DNA of 64,000 bases from Prorocentrum cordatum. Its lineage: Eukaryota > Sar > Dinophyceae > Prorocentrales > Prorocentraceae. Under the pieces are notes generated by a model. That model saw nothing but the letters and a program-made list of their open reading frames with translations. It was not told the DNA's origin and did not search any database. Position numbers and translations under genes: made by a program. Location: assembly GCA_963575745.1 (NCBI GenBank), contig CAUYUJ010016371.1:87470-151469 (forward strand). Direction: 5' to 3'. Below are positions 1 to 10,161 of the stretch, in pieces (within the stretch, counting starts at the first letter, position 1; each line of letters begins with the position of its first letter).

Positions 1-400
1 ATGGGCCCCCTGCTGCCGATGCGTCCTGCGCCGTCCTCGGCGGGCTTTCGGTGGGTCTTCGGCAGGTGTGCGGCGGGACTTCGGCGATTCCCACTGGTTT
101 CGATACGGTGAACCCGTATAGTGCCCATGCGCGGCAAAGATGCAAAGAGCCTGGGGGGGCCAGGTTACCGTTTTTCGAGCGAGGCTTGCCAGCGAGAGCC
201 GAATGGGCAAGGATGCAAGGGCAGCTTTGGAACATGACTCATCCTTACCATGCGGATTGACTGCAGAACGAAGGCAGGATGGGCTACGTGTCCGACCAGG
301 ACCCCCCTGCAGCCCATCGGTCCTGGTCTGCCTTCGGCATATCTTTGGGGGGCCTTCGGCGGTCTCTGGTTGGTTCCAAGCGGTCTTCGGCGCGAAACTG
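1..400. other. Unassigned flank before the assembly gap
   Basis: I recognise no gene here. The DNA is GC-rich with several scattered CTTCGG words, which look like a degenerate short repeat. The overlapping open frames share no protein-like features and run into the N gap. Confidence 0.5.
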
Positions 401-500
401 NNNNNNNNNNNNNNNNNNNNNNNNNNNNNNNNNNNNNNNNNNNNNNNNNNNNNNNNNNNNNNNNNNNNNNNNNNNNNNNNNNNNNNNNNNNNNNNNNNNN
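401..500. other. Assembly gap (100 N)
   Basis: A run of exactly 100 N, the usual scaffold-gap convention, so the true distance is unknown. It cuts a (TCC)n tract that begins again at 501 and may hide the continuation of the minus-strand exon at 533-673. Confidence 0.99.
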
Positions 501-532
501 CTCCCCCTCCTCCTCCCCCTCCTCCTCCCCCG

Positions 533-673
533 GCAGCCGCCGCCCGCACAGTGTGTGTCCGCCGGCGCGCCGGCGGCGGCCGCGCCCGCCTCGTCGTCGA
601 AGTTGCCGCACCACCCCGCCTCGCCCCAGTAGGCGCCGCAGTGGTCCCCGTACAGGTCGGTGTGGCTCGCGTC
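533..673 (-). CDS. Exon-like Cys-rich module, partial secreted or surface protein
   Basis: Read on the minus strand after an acceptor-like GGGGCCAG, this segment stays open for 47 codons and contains LYGDHCGAY, GWCGNFDDE and HCAGGGC. That spacing (GD-C-x2-Y, then WCG-x-(F/Y)DD, then a terminal Cys cluster with GGG) resembles a small Cys-rich module I recall from predicted extracellular proteins of dinoflagellates and other algae. The terminal cluster seems to lack one Cys. A TCC tract and the N gap lie just downstream in the reading direction, so the rest of the gene is not visible. Family assignment is from memory of the motif layout. The exon call rests on composition and the flanking AG only. 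Confidence 0.4.
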
Positions 674-1008
674 CTGGCCCCGCCCGCGGGGCCGCCGACG
701 CGAACACCCCTCTTGGGCCCCTTGGAGGCACGCCGTGGTCTCCGATACTCGGCCCTGGACCTTCAGTCCGTCCTCCTCCCTCCTGGTCAGGTGGCTCAAG
801 AGGCCCGTTGGAGGCGCCGTCGAGGGCGAGGCCTTCGGCGACGGCTCGTGCACGCATCCAGGGCAGGGCGGTCCTCGGCTTGGTAGGGCAGGCTGGGCCC
901 CGGCCCCGCCCGCGGGGCCTGGGCTCCGGTCGGGCGTGTCCTCCGACAGGGGGATGCGTGGGCGAAGCATGAAACACACCCCCAAAAAACTGCTAGAGAA
1001 ATGGTAGG

Positions 1009-1252
1009 ATGGGCTCGGGCGTGTACTCCTACAGGCGGATGTTGGACAATGTTTTTTTTTCAAATTCCCCGAAAGTGCTCCTGAATATCGAAAAATAATA
1101 GAAAAATCGTCCCGAGACGCTTTCTTTGACCATTCTTTAGAATTCCTCCTGTAGAGAGACAGGCCCGACGTGAAAATAGAAAAAATCGCCCCCTGAAATT
1201 CTTTATAACTATTTTGCATATTCCTCCTGTGGAGAGAGAGACAGGCCCGACC
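1009..1252. mobile_element. Family A inverted-repeat element, copy A1, with duplicated right end
   Basis: The left end has CTCGGGCGTGTACTCCTACA and the right end CTGTAGAGAGACAGGCCCGA, matching the terminal inverted repeats of the other family A copies. The right end occurs twice (to about 1170 and to about 1252), so this copy carries a second tail or a partial tandem insertion. The AT-richer centre codes for nothing. Confidence 0.7.
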
Positions 1253-1310
1253 TACGCCTGGGCCTCCGCCGACCCCCGCCGCCTCGTGCGCGCTCCGCCC
1301 GTCGACTTTG

Positions 1311-1342
1311 ACGGACGACGAACGACGAACGACGAACGACGA

Positions 1343-1391
<49 letters not shown>

Positions 1392-1459
1392 TCACGACGA
1401 CGACGACGACGACAACGTCTTCGACGACGGCGACGACGACGTCTTCGACGACGACGTCC
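1311..1459. repeat. (GAC)n trinucleotide tract
   Basis: Begins with repeats of ACGAACG and becomes nearly pure GAC. It reads as Asp, Thr, Arg or Val runs depending on frame and is not credible as a gene. Confidence 0.9.
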
Positions 1460-1634
1460 TCGGCCCCCGTCGCGACCTCCTCCTCGTTACCGCCGCCCTC
1501 CATCCTCCGTCGTCGTCCCCCTCGTCGTCGGCCACCCCTCCCGCCCCTCCCCGCGCTCGTCCTCGTCCTCCGTCCTCGCCCCCTGCCTCGCCCCCGTCCC
1601 TCCTGCGTGCACTGGCTCGGGCATCGGAAACATC

Positions 1635-1760
1635 CCAGTTGTTCTGGTTCCCAGGACTGCTGCCAGAACAGCGAGGTCCTAGGTCGCCAATTATTCTGGT
1701 TCCCAATCATGATGGTTTTCAGTTATCCTGGTTCCCAATGATTCTGGTAAGGCTGCTGCC
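1635..1760. repeat. Short direct repeats of CTGGTTCCCA
   Basis: The word CTGGTTCCCA occurs three times within about 100 bp, with CTGCTGCCAG at both ends of the block. Possibly a small degenerate minisatellite. Confidence 0.6.
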
Positions 1761-1861
1761 AGGAATGCTGCTGGTGTAGCCGGCCAGCGAGGCGGCCAGT
1801 GTGGCACCCCCTGCTCCTCCCCAGAGGCTCAAAGCCGTGATTTTCAAAACCTGCATCCCCC

Positions 1862-1913
1862 TAAATCCTAAACCCTAAACCCTAAACCCTTAGGGTTGAA
1901 GGTTTAGGGTTTT
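1862..1913. repeat. Interstitial telomere-type repeats, head to head
   Basis: About three CCCTAAA units are followed within a few bases by TTAGGGTT and TTTAGGGTTTT, so the two strands' telomere motifs face each other. TTTAGGG-type repeats are the telomere motif reported for dinoflagellates and plants. The arrangement resembles a short fused or inserted telomeric scrap. Confidence 0.8.
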
Positions 1914-2330
1914 CGAAAGTCTCGACCACCACCTCCCCCGACCGGCTGGCTCCTGGCCCCAGCGTCGTTTCGCGATGGTCCCTGGCCCCAGCAAGGGCCC
2001 CCAGAGGCCGAGAGGGGTTCAAAACCTCCCCCCCGGAGGCCGAAAGGGGTTCAAAACCTCCCGTCGTGATTGGTCCACGGCGCAAGGGGGCCTGGGATCG
2101 GGGGTGAAACATCGACCTCAGGATTCATCCTGGGATACGCTCCGGCCAGAACTCTACGAGCCCCCTGGGTGGAGGCGGTCTAACGCGTCTCCTCTTCCAA
2201 CACCCTCCCTTCCATTCAGGGATGGGTCAATCAATCACTGTTCCACAAACAGTGCTTGAACGTAGGGGTTCCCTTCCGAAGAACTGGGTTCGTTTGCGGG
2301 CCCGGCGGTCCCGTTCCAGTCCGCCGCCGC
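1914..2330. other. Intergenic; short direct repeat
   Basis: No gene recognised. A 27-bp segment containing GGGGTTCAAAACCTCCC is present twice between about 2004 and 2062. The remainder is unremarkable GC-rich sequence. Confidence 0.5.
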
Positions 2331-2750
2331 ACCGCATAGTTTGCACCACATAGCTTACACCACGTATATTGCTACCCGATGGACTACTGTGCATGTGATA
2401 TATAATTATATATACACACATCTATGTGTGTTGCACTGCACCACCCAATTTACAGCATGTGGCTTGCACTACGCAGCTTGCATGACATAACGTGTACAGC
2501 ACGATTTGCACCACATTGCTTGCACCGCGTCGCTTCGACCACAGAGCTTGCAGCTTCGACCACGTAGCTTGCTCCACATGGCTTGCAGCATATAGCCTGC
2601 ACCACAGAGAGCTTGCAATACGCCACTACGTGGACTGGACCGCATTGCTCACGCCACATTGCTTGCGCCACGCAGCCTGCTCCAGTCGGCTTACGCCATG
2701 CCTTGCGCCATGCTTCTTGCACCACGTAGCCTACATGCCCAGGGTGTAAG
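2330..2750. repeat. Family K tract (TTGCACCACATAGC-like words)
   Basis: Roughly twenty degenerate copies of a 14-17 bp word such as TTGCACCACATAGC or TTGCACTACGCAGC follow each other. The same word family returns at 17690-18005, 46260-46350 and 46500-46545, and a related one at 56460-56650. Confidence 0.75.
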
Positions 2751-3135
2751 AAAAAAACAGTGTCCGGGGCCCACGCTGGCACACTCCTTAAACATAACCC
2801 CTTCTCCCACGCTGCCGGCGACCGAACAAGAGCAATGCCGACCCCCCCCCGCAGACGCACGTTGCAGATCATTTGGAATCATGCTCGGGAAACCCGCTCT
2901 CATTTCTGCACTGGTGTTTGCCGAGGACTGCGGCCTGGGGGCGCTGTGCGCAGGCCCAACATGCCTGTCAACGCCAATGCAAAATAGCTGAGAGTGCACA
3001 CATACAACCTACACACGCCACGCACAAAACACCACACAGGCCACACTGTCGCACTAGGCGCATGTGGAGCACATGGTGCATCTTACACAGCCGGCGCGCC
3101 CAGCACGCTAGCGCATCTGGTTCACGCAGCGCACC
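2751..3135. other. Intergenic
   Basis: No gene supported. Between 2995 and 3100 there are CACACA-rich and GGCCACAC words related to the neighbouring K tract. Confidence 0.4.
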
Positions 3136-4033
3136 TGGCATGGGAGGAAGAGGAGGGGGAGGAGGAGGAAAAGGAGGAGGAGGAGGAGGAGAGGAGGAGG
3201 GGGGAGGAGGAGGAGGAGGAGGAGGAGGAGGAGAGGAAAACGACGAGAAGGAAAAGGAGAAAGAGGAGGAGGAGGAAGAGGAGGAGAGGACGAGGACGAG
3301 GATGAGGAGGAGGCGACGGAGAAGGAGGAAGAGGAGGAGGAAGAGGAGGAGGACGAGGAGGAGGAGAAGGATGAGGAGGAGGATGAGAAGGAGGACGAGG
3401 AGGAGAACGACGATAAGGAGAACGAAAAAGAGGATGAGGAGAAGGAGTAGGAGAAAAAGGAGAACGAGGACGAGAATAAAGAGGGGGAAGAGGAGAAAGA
3501 GGAGAAAACGGAGGAGGAGGAAGAGGAGGAGGACACGGATGAGGAGGAGGAGTAGGAGGAGGAGGGGGAGGAGGGGGGGGAGGAGAGGAGAGGGGGGAAA
3601 AGGAAGAGGAGGAGGAGGAGGAGGAGGAGGGGGAGGAGGAGAGGAGGAGGAGGAGGAGGATGAGGATGGGGAGGAGGAAAAGGAGGCGAAATAGGAGGAG
3701 GAGGAAAATGGGGAGGAGAAGGAGGAGGAAGAGGAGGAGGAAGATGAGGAGGAGGAGGAGGAAGAAAAGGAGAAGGAGGAGGAGGAATAACAGGAAGAGG
3801 GGCAGGACGAGGAGGGAAATGAGGAACGAGGCGGAGGGGGAGGAGGAGGATGAGGAGAAAATGGAGGAGGAAGAAGAGGAGGAAAACGACGAGGAGGAGG
3901 AGGAGGAGGAGGAGGAAGGAGGAGGAGGAGGAAGAGGCGGAGGAGAGGAGGAGAAAAGGGGAGGGGAAGAAAAGGAGAGGAGGACGAGGAGGAGGAAAAA
4001 GAGGAGGAAAAGGAGGAGAAGGAGGAGGAACTG
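3136..4033. repeat. Long GGA/TCC tract (about 900 bp)
   Basis: An almost uninterrupted purine tract of GGA with GAA, GAC and GGGGA interruptions. Long Glu/Arg or Ser/Pro/Leu frames across it are artefacts of the repeat. On the minus strand it is a pyrimidine tract directly downstream of the coding relic at 4034-4563. Confidence 0.95.
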
Positions 4034-4563
4034 CACAACTGGCGCTGGCGGCGGCAGATGCTGCTGGAGCCCTTCGATTGCGGACGGGTCGATGCGTGGC
4101 GCAGCCGCCTGCAGTGCCAGGAGAAACTGCTCGGGGGTCTGGGCCACCTCTTTGCCGCGTCGTCCTTCGCACCCTTCTTGCGCCAGCGGCGCGACTTGAA
4201 CCAATCTCTCCACTCCTCGTAGCCGTCATGCTGTTCATCATCGAGCGCGGACTGGATCCGTTTCTCCCAGACGCCTTGTACTGGCGCCGCATCTCGTCAC
4301 GGTGGAAGGCCCCCGAGCTCCATCGGCTTGCTGCAGCAGAAGCACTTCCCACGACCCTTCCAAGTCCGAGGAGGAGGAGGAGGAGGAGGAGGAGGAGGAG
4401 GAGGAGGAGGAGGAGGAGGAGGAAGAGGAGGACGGGGATGTTGGCAAACCCAACAACAAATCAAAACCGTGGCGTTAAACGAAGCGCAGTCCAACGTTCC
4501 CTGGCCAACGGCCAACGTGGCCAACGGACAACACCAAAGGCGCACGTGCAAAAAGGGAAACAA
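4034..4563 (-). pseudogene. Frameshifted coding relic with a Cys-rich segment
   Basis: On the minus strand three protein-like stretches follow in different frames. First comes a Cys-rich one (LICCWVCQHP, then a proline run encoded by the TCC tract at 4369-4432, then GKCFCCSKPM). Next is FHRDEMRRQYKA, passing with a one-base frame change into VWEKRIQSALDDEQHDGYEE and WRDWFKSRRWRKKG. Last, with another frame change, is AQTPEQFLLALQAAAP and SAIEGLQQHLPPPAP. The frame changes fall inside continuous coding-like sequence with no room for an intron, so I read this as a decayed gene or as assembly indels. The paired C-x2-C words suggest a zinc-binding segment like those of retroelement-type ORFs. No function is assigned. 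Confidence 0.45.
4369..4432. repeat. (GGA)n tract
   Basis: About 20 GGA units. On the minus strand it lies inside the Cys-rich relic and would encode a proline run in the open frame. Confidence 0.95.
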
Positions 4564-5292
4564 CGGACACAGGCTGGGACCCGACCTCCAATTTCCCTGC
4601 TCTGACTAACTCTCAATAGCGCCGGAAACGCTGTGCCTTAGGGGAGATATCGAAACGAACGAAAACCAAACCAAGGACCGCCCTACCCCGCGTCAAACAG
4701 GCGCAAGGGGGCTCGGAACCGGCGCCCAAAGGACAACGCGCGGAACGTTGCCCAGCGCCCGCGCCCCCACAAACACGGCAACAATATGCCCGCGGCAAAG
4801 CGCCCTGCAACCCAGAGGTTGCAGGCGGAGAGCCGCGGGCCCCGCCTCCGTGATCGTGAAAGGCGGTTCACCTCAAACCACGGGGGGCCACTAGGGTTTC
4901 CCCGCGCCCAGGCCGCACCTCTCGGCCGAGGTGGCAGGGCACTCAGAACCCTGGCCTGGCGGCTGCAATGGCGACACCGGCGGCACCAGGGGCGGGGAGG
5001 GGTGAAGGCCACTCTCCGGCCCAAAACAAAATCCAGGGCCGCGCCGCAACTCACAAAGATTGAAAATATGACGGACCCAATGACGAAGCGAGACACGAAG
5101 GACGACATCGAACGACCACGACCCTCCTGCGGGAATTGCCGCCCTCCGCCTGTTCCTTATCGCACCCGCGAGCGGGCGGCATAATGAGCTCGACGTCATC
5201 GGACCCACACCGCATTCACGCGGTGCCGCACGGAATACAGGCTGCACCGCTCATCCGCGGTTGCGAGGCATTTGAAAATTGTTTCGGCCTGA
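4564..5292. other. Intergenic
   Basis: No gene supported. Open frames exist on both strands because of GC content, with no domain I recognise. Confidence 0.4.
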
Positions 5293-5433
5293 CGGCGGAG
5301 AGGGAGGAGGAGGAAACGGAGGAGAAGAGGAGGAGGGGGAGGAGGAAAAAGGAGGAGGAGGAAAAGGGAGAGGAGGAAGAGGAGGAGGAGGAGGAGGAGG
5401 AGGAGGAGGAGGAGGAGGAGGAGGAGGAGGAGT
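5293..5433. repeat. (GGA)n tract downstream of the 5545-6270 gene
   Basis: Purine tract ending in more than ten pure GGA units, beginning about 110 bp beyond the stop codon of the minus-strand ORF. Confidence 0.95.
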
Positions 5434-5544
5434 TTTAAACTCGCGTGCTCTCGCCCGTGAGTGAATGCCCCTGGTCTCGGCACCCCGCGCAGGCGACACG
5501 CCCGGGGCAGGGTGGGCCAGCGGCCTCAGCACACGGCGCTTCTT

Positions 5545-6270
5545 CTAGCCGTTCTCCAGCGCTGGCTTACGGAGACTCTGCAGCACCATCTGGCGAACAC
5601 GCCTGATGTGCTCGTCGACCCGTTCCTCGCGGCAGGGCTGCGCCGTGCCGGGCTGCGCCGAACCAGCACCGCCGCCGTCGGCCACCGCCAGGGCCTCCTG
5701 GCCTGCCGAGGAGGCGTGGGCCGCCGCCGCCACCGCGGCCCCGCCGCGGGGCGCGGCCGCCCCTCCACCGTCGCCGAGGGGCTGGGTGGCGCTCTTGCCC
5801 TTGTCCTTGCCCACCGACGCGGGCGCGCCCGCGCGGCTTGTGCGCCGCCCCGCGCTGGACGGCGGGCGGCTCGGCTGCGCAGGCAGCTCGTCCGCCCAGC
5901 TGTCGTCCTCCATCATGGCCTCGGCGACCTCCTCGCCCTCCACGTCCATCTCCTTCGTCTCTGCAGCAGTGGCTCCTCGCCGACGTCGACCGCGCCGTCG
6001 CCTCCGCCGCGGCGCCGCGGCGCCAGGCGGCAGGCCACCCGCGGGATCATCAGGGGCTCCATCATGCTCGGCGTCAGGGGGACGATGAGGAGCAGCAGCA
6101 CGGCGTCGCGAAGCCTCCAGCTCCGCCGCCGCCGCCCTGCACAGGCCCTCGGCGGCGCGCAACATGCGGCAAGCCGCAGGCGCTCCGCGGGCCAGCCCCG
6201 CCGCCGAATGGGCCGCCAAGGTGGCACCTCGGGCGGCCGCGATTGCAGCGCGGGGATCAGCAGCCGGCAT
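5545..6270 (-). CDS. Hypothetical Ala/Arg-rich protein with acidic segment (241 aa)
   Basis: The minus-strand frame from the ATG at 6270 encodes 241 residues and ends LRKPALENG. The order is an Ala-rich N-terminal third (DPRAAIAAARGATLAAH), a basic cluster (PRRRRRRGRRRRG), an acidic stretch (TKEMDVEGEEVAEAMMEDDS followed by WADELPAQ), a low-complexity Gly/Ala part, and a final likely helix (EERVDEHIRRVRQMVLQSL). The acidic and terminal parts read as genuine protein. I recognise no family. The same frame stays open upstream through a TCC tract to a Cys-rich scrap at 6560-6600, so the true start could be an upstream exon; I chose 6270 because it is the first Met after the tract. Confidence 0.5.
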   Translation of the reverse strand: MPAADPRAAIAAARGATLAAHSAAGLARGAPAACRMLRAAEGLCRAAAAELEASRRRAAAPHRPPDAEHDGAPDDPAGGLPPGAAAPRRRRRRGRRRRGATAAETKEMDVEGEEVAEAMMEDDSWADELPAQPSRPPSSAGRRTSRAGAPASVGKDKGKSATQPLGDGGGAAAPRGGAAVAAAAHASSAGQEALAVADGGGAGSAQPGTAQPCREERVDEHIRRVRQMVLQSLRKPALENG

Positions 6271-6333
6271 CACCCGAACCGAGGCGGGCGGCGCGGCCCG
6301 GCGACACCACGTTCGAACGAAATGGTTACTAGG

Positions 6334-6470
6334 AGGAGGAGGAAGAGGAGGAGGAGGAGGAGGAGGAGGAGGAGGAGGTGGAGGAGGAGGAGGAGGAGGA
6401 GGAGGATAAGGAGGAGGAAGAGCAAAACGAACAGGAGGAGGAGGAAAAGCAGGAGGAGAGAAGGCGAGGA
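6334..6470. repeat. (GGA)n tract upstream of the 5545-6270 ORF
   Basis: GGA and GTGGA units. On the minus strand it is a pyrimidine tract ending about 65 nt before the ATG at 6270, a position fitting a 3' splice-site tract. Confidence 0.9.
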
Positions 6471-6551
6471 GGATGGCCCTCCTAAGAGCCACCGCCCAAC
6501 ACGGAAAAGCGCCCCCTCCCCCCCTCCCCCCGGTGTCCACGTCCGCGCAGG

Positions 6552-6606
6552 TCGCGGGCGGGCAAGCCTCGCAGGTTTTCGGGCACACGAGGGAGACCCT
6601 GGGCGA
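6552..6606 (-). CDS. Possible exon ending a ShKT-like Cys motif
   Basis: On the minus strand an acceptor-like CCCTTCGCCCAG is followed by a frame containing LVCPKTCEACPPATC. CPxTCxxC is the usual C-terminal end of ShKT domains, which are common in secreted algal proteins. Only the end of such a domain is visible, and no upstream half was found, so this could be chance. Confidence 0.25.
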
Positions 6607-6751
6607 AGGGGGGGCCAACCTGCTGTTGCTACGCCTCCCCCCCTTTTCCCCTTCCTCGTCGTCCTCCCCTGCCCCCTCCTCGTCGTCCCCCCCATATTCG
6701 GCACTGCTCATTCCCCCCATCCAAAAGTTCCTCGGTTTGAATTGTTGTTGT

Positions 6752-6832
6752 TATATGTATATATATATATATATATATAGATATATATGTATATATATAT
6801 ATATTTATTTATATTTATATTTATGTATCCCC
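6752..6832. repeat. TA-rich microsatellite
   Basis: (TA)n with TG and TTTA interruptions, one of the very few AT-rich stretches in the window. Confidence 0.9.
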
Positions 6833-7559
6833 ATCTATTTCTCTTTGTCTCTCTGCCTGTCGTTCTCTTTTCCTCGTACACCTCCTCCATCTGCCGTTTC
6901 TATACCGGCGACTGTTGTTAATTATTTTTGTACAGATACATCAGTGTCTGCTTGGTGTGAAATGCCTGTTTTCCAACTCCTCCTCCTATATCCCTCCTCC
7001 TCCTCCTATTCCTCTTCCCCTTTGCCTGCATCACCCCTCATTTTCCTCATCATATGGCTCCGTTCGGCACAGCCTGAAGGGCCGCTGGCGCTGGCCAGTG
7101 GAAGCGGTCATGCGAAGTTCGAACCAGGGCCAGCTGCTCTTAATACGTTTATTAGGTAACTGTATGGCGCACGACGCACACCCCATCAATAACGAGTTCC
7201 TCATCTTGCCTTCGGCCCCCCTGTTTCTCTCCCTCTGCTCTTCCCTCTCGCACCGCTGCGCAGCGCTCCCGCGGCCGCGCCAGGCCGCTCGCCCCCGCGC
7301 GGCACGTTGCGGCGGGAGGTACGGGGGGGGGCCCAGACCACCGGGGGCCCCGTTTCCTTTTCGAGACAGTGAAGAGGGGGAGGCATGTCCTCCGTGCTCA
7401 CCGGTCGAGCGGCGCGGGGGCGGGTGGGGTTGAGGGTTTAGCCGGCCCGCTCACATGGCGTTGCCGCTGTTCGAGACCCCGCGCATAGCTCGGCACGGGG
7501 TACACGCGAGACTAGCCACGGCGTTGGGGAACTGTACATAGGCATTGACGTACCGGCTG
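6833..7559. other. Intergenic
   Basis: No gene supported. The first 200 bp are pyrimidine-rich (CTCCTCC) and the rest is plain GC-rich DNA. Confidence 0.4.
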
Positions 7560-8038
7560 CAACGCAAGAGTCGGGCCGTCAGCAATATTGTAATCGTGAG
7601 GGGCCAGGTGCTCCAGTCACTGGAGCACTAATCAATATCAGTCGTGGCAGGTCGAACTGTCGTCCTTGATCTACACGCCGCGGGCTCGCTTGGACCAGCC
7701 CTCCACTGTCGGAAGGGGCCCGCGCTTGGTGCGCGGACCGATCGGCAACAGCAAGCCCGTGGTGATGCACCACCCTTCTGTAATTGGTGTACCATTTTGA
7801 TCCAGAAGGTCGATTGAGAAATTTCGGGCCTCCCGTGAGCGTGGGTTGCGGATTGGTACTGTAGCTGCTGGTCACGTTGTAGTTCCTCGGCTCCGCATTC
7901 CATGTAGTGCACTTTCATGTGCGTCTATTCTTCTGGCGCTAGATCTGCAAAGTTCCCGTATAATATGTCGACGATGGCCTGCTTAAGGGTGCCGATGGCG
8001 GGGGCGCCCATGGAGGCGTCCAGGATGAAACTTCCTGT

Positions 8039-8323
8039 CTAGAGGGGCACCCAACGCATGTAGTCGGAAACGCGCGCCGTCACTTCCCATGGATGCGATC
8101 CTGCAACCATGTAGCTCTGGGCAGAATTCCAGTGTCCATCACGGACCAGTTGTGGCATCTCCCGGACAATGGCGAGCGGCTTCAAATCGGTCCCATATTT
8201 CCAGATAGCCGTGACCTCCGCGCGCTGTGCCTTGTAGACGTCGGCGCGCATGCCGCGCAGGCCCTTGGAGTAGTGGCAGAGCGCGGCTTTGACATTGGCG
8301 ACCAAAAAAACATTGTCTTCCCG
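8039..8323 (-). CDS. Best-preserved open segment of the 7.5-11.8 kb coding region
   Basis: About 94 codons open on the minus strand, containing VANVKAALCHYSKGLRGMRA, VYKAQRAEVTAIWKYGTDLK and WEVTARVSDYMRW, ending at TAG (8039-8041). The same frame continues after that TAG with FILDASMGAPAIGTLKQAIV and DILYGNFADLAPEE to a second TAG near 7936. Preserved frame across a stop fits either a CAG-to-TAG change in a decaying gene or a 39-nt GC-AG intron removing the stop. No family recognised. Confidence 0.45.
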   Translation of the reverse strand, partial: REDNVFLVANVKAALCHYSKGLRGMRADVYKAQRAEVTAIWKYGTDLKPLAIVREMPQLVRDGHWNSAQSYMVAGSHPWEVTARVSDYMRWVPL

Positions 8324-10066
8324 TCCTCATGTGAGATGCTGCTGGCCACTTGCATTCACTCGCGCTGGCCACTCAGTCCGCGTAGCCATGTGCCCGACGC
8401 CGCAAACATTTATTGTTGCCCACTGGCGCCGTCGTCAACTACGAGCTAGAAAATGGTGCAGTCGGCTAACAGTCGGCTAGCGTTGGGGCCGATCACTCGA
8501 GCTTGAAGTGGCGCCGGTGCATGATGCACTTGATAGTGGGCACGATGGTGGCGAATCCAGTTCGACAGTGCCGAGCGACGGTAAAGCGCGGGTAGCTGGG
8601 CGAGCTGATGCGGCGCATCGAAATTGTTACAGCAAGTCGTAATCCCTGTGTCATCGCGGCGCCCTGCGGCGCCTCAGTCAGCGCGAAGCCGGAGCAGGCC
8701 CGCGCGCGCGCGCCCGCGGGAGATGGGTGGGGGCGAAGCGGCAGTTCTGGAGGAAGCGTACTTTTGGCTCGGGGCAGGCAGGCAGATCGTACCAAAAGCA
8801 CGCGGCGAACGCGTGGCATGCACAGCTCAGGGTAGAACATTCGGTAAAAACGTGGGGGCACACAGCTGGCACCTTAGTCCGCAAACGGCGTTGCATGCCC
8901 ATGCGTCTACGTTTCGGCGTCGTCGTTCTGGTTGGGTTCCTTCTTCGTATCGTCGTTGCCCTGGGCACTGTCCAGCTTGCGCTTCCTGGAGCTGCCTTCG
9001 TAGTGCGCGACGTCGTCATAGGCGGCGCCCCTGCCTTCTGCCTGGTTGTCATCGTCCTCGCCGTCGCCCTCGTCGTTCTCGATGTTGGTGCACGCGGACG
9101 CGATGTCCACGAAACTACTGGAGTTGCAGTGGCGGGACCAGTCGCTTTCCAGGTGCTGTTTGGTGCGCGCTACCGGTCCTGGTCGCGCACGCGGACGAAG
9201 TGCTGCGTCTCTCCGGCGGGCTCGGGTCTGCCAGCGGAGCGGCGGCGTGCTCGGGGGCGGCGGCCTGCTTCGCAGAAAAGATGCATCGCGGTCTGGTCCG
9301 GGTACCTCGCGGGGAAGTCGCCCACCTCGTCGGAAAGCGGGGGGCGCGCTTTGGCGTCGCATTCGTCATCGGCTTGTGCGAAGGTGCGAAGCTGCGAACC
9401 CCTTGTTATTTGTTTGAGCTCAACGCTCCCTTCAAAGACCCTTCAGCGAGAACCGGTCGCCCACCTGCTGCGAACCCCTTGTGCTTAAAGGCGCATCATG
9501 ATGCAGACCTCGCCCGGATACCTGGTGGCGGCCACGCATTCGCACTGTTGATGCGGAAAACGGGCGTTGCGTCCCAGCGGCTGTCGTGGCTTGTGCATGG
9601 ACCGCGGTGCACGGTGTATTGATCAAGCTTGTGGTCACCGCTGGCTGTAGAAGGTCAAGAGGCTGTCCAGGTGCCGCAGTGACTGTTCGATATCTCCCAT
9701 CAGGAAGTACACCGACTCTGCATTGGCATGGCAGTCGTACTTGGCAGCGGCTACCATCGTCAATGTGTGTATCCACTTGCTGTCACCTTGGAACAGTGGC
9801 GCCGGAAATCCCCGCCTCTATGTGAGTGGTGCTCTAAGCGTTGCCTTCACTCAACCTTCTCCGACTAGTACTTCATCGTGACAGCCATCGCTGGCTGCTC
9901 AGGCCGACTGGCTTGCACCTTGTACCCTTCAGAATATGAAACACCGGACCCTATACTACAACAACACTTCAATACTTCGCGTGCGTGCCCCGTGGTCTGT
10001 CCGCTATCGCTGTAGTTCGAATGTGCGTGTCGGGCTCGAAGCGGGCGGGCTGGGATAAGACGGGCA

Positions 10067-10093
10067 GATGATGATGATGAAGATGAAGATGAA

Positions 10094-10161
<68 letters not shown>
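10067..10161. repeat. (GAT)n tract
   Basis: About 30 GAT units with AAGATG interruptions, lying between coding-like segments of the 7.5-11.8 kb region. Confidence 0.95.

Noticed and set aside
2968-4352. Ser/Pro/Leu- or Arg/Glu-rich frames of 270-414 codons over the 3.1-4.0 kb purine tract
   Set aside because: Explained entirely by GGA/TCC repeats lacking stop codons. Only the non-repeat part at 4034-4563 is protein-like.
7936-8460. A non-standard nuclear code with TAG as glutamine
   Set aside because: Centrin and the 399-residue gene show no internal TAG and use normal stops. C-to-T decay or tiny introns explain the TAGs more simply.
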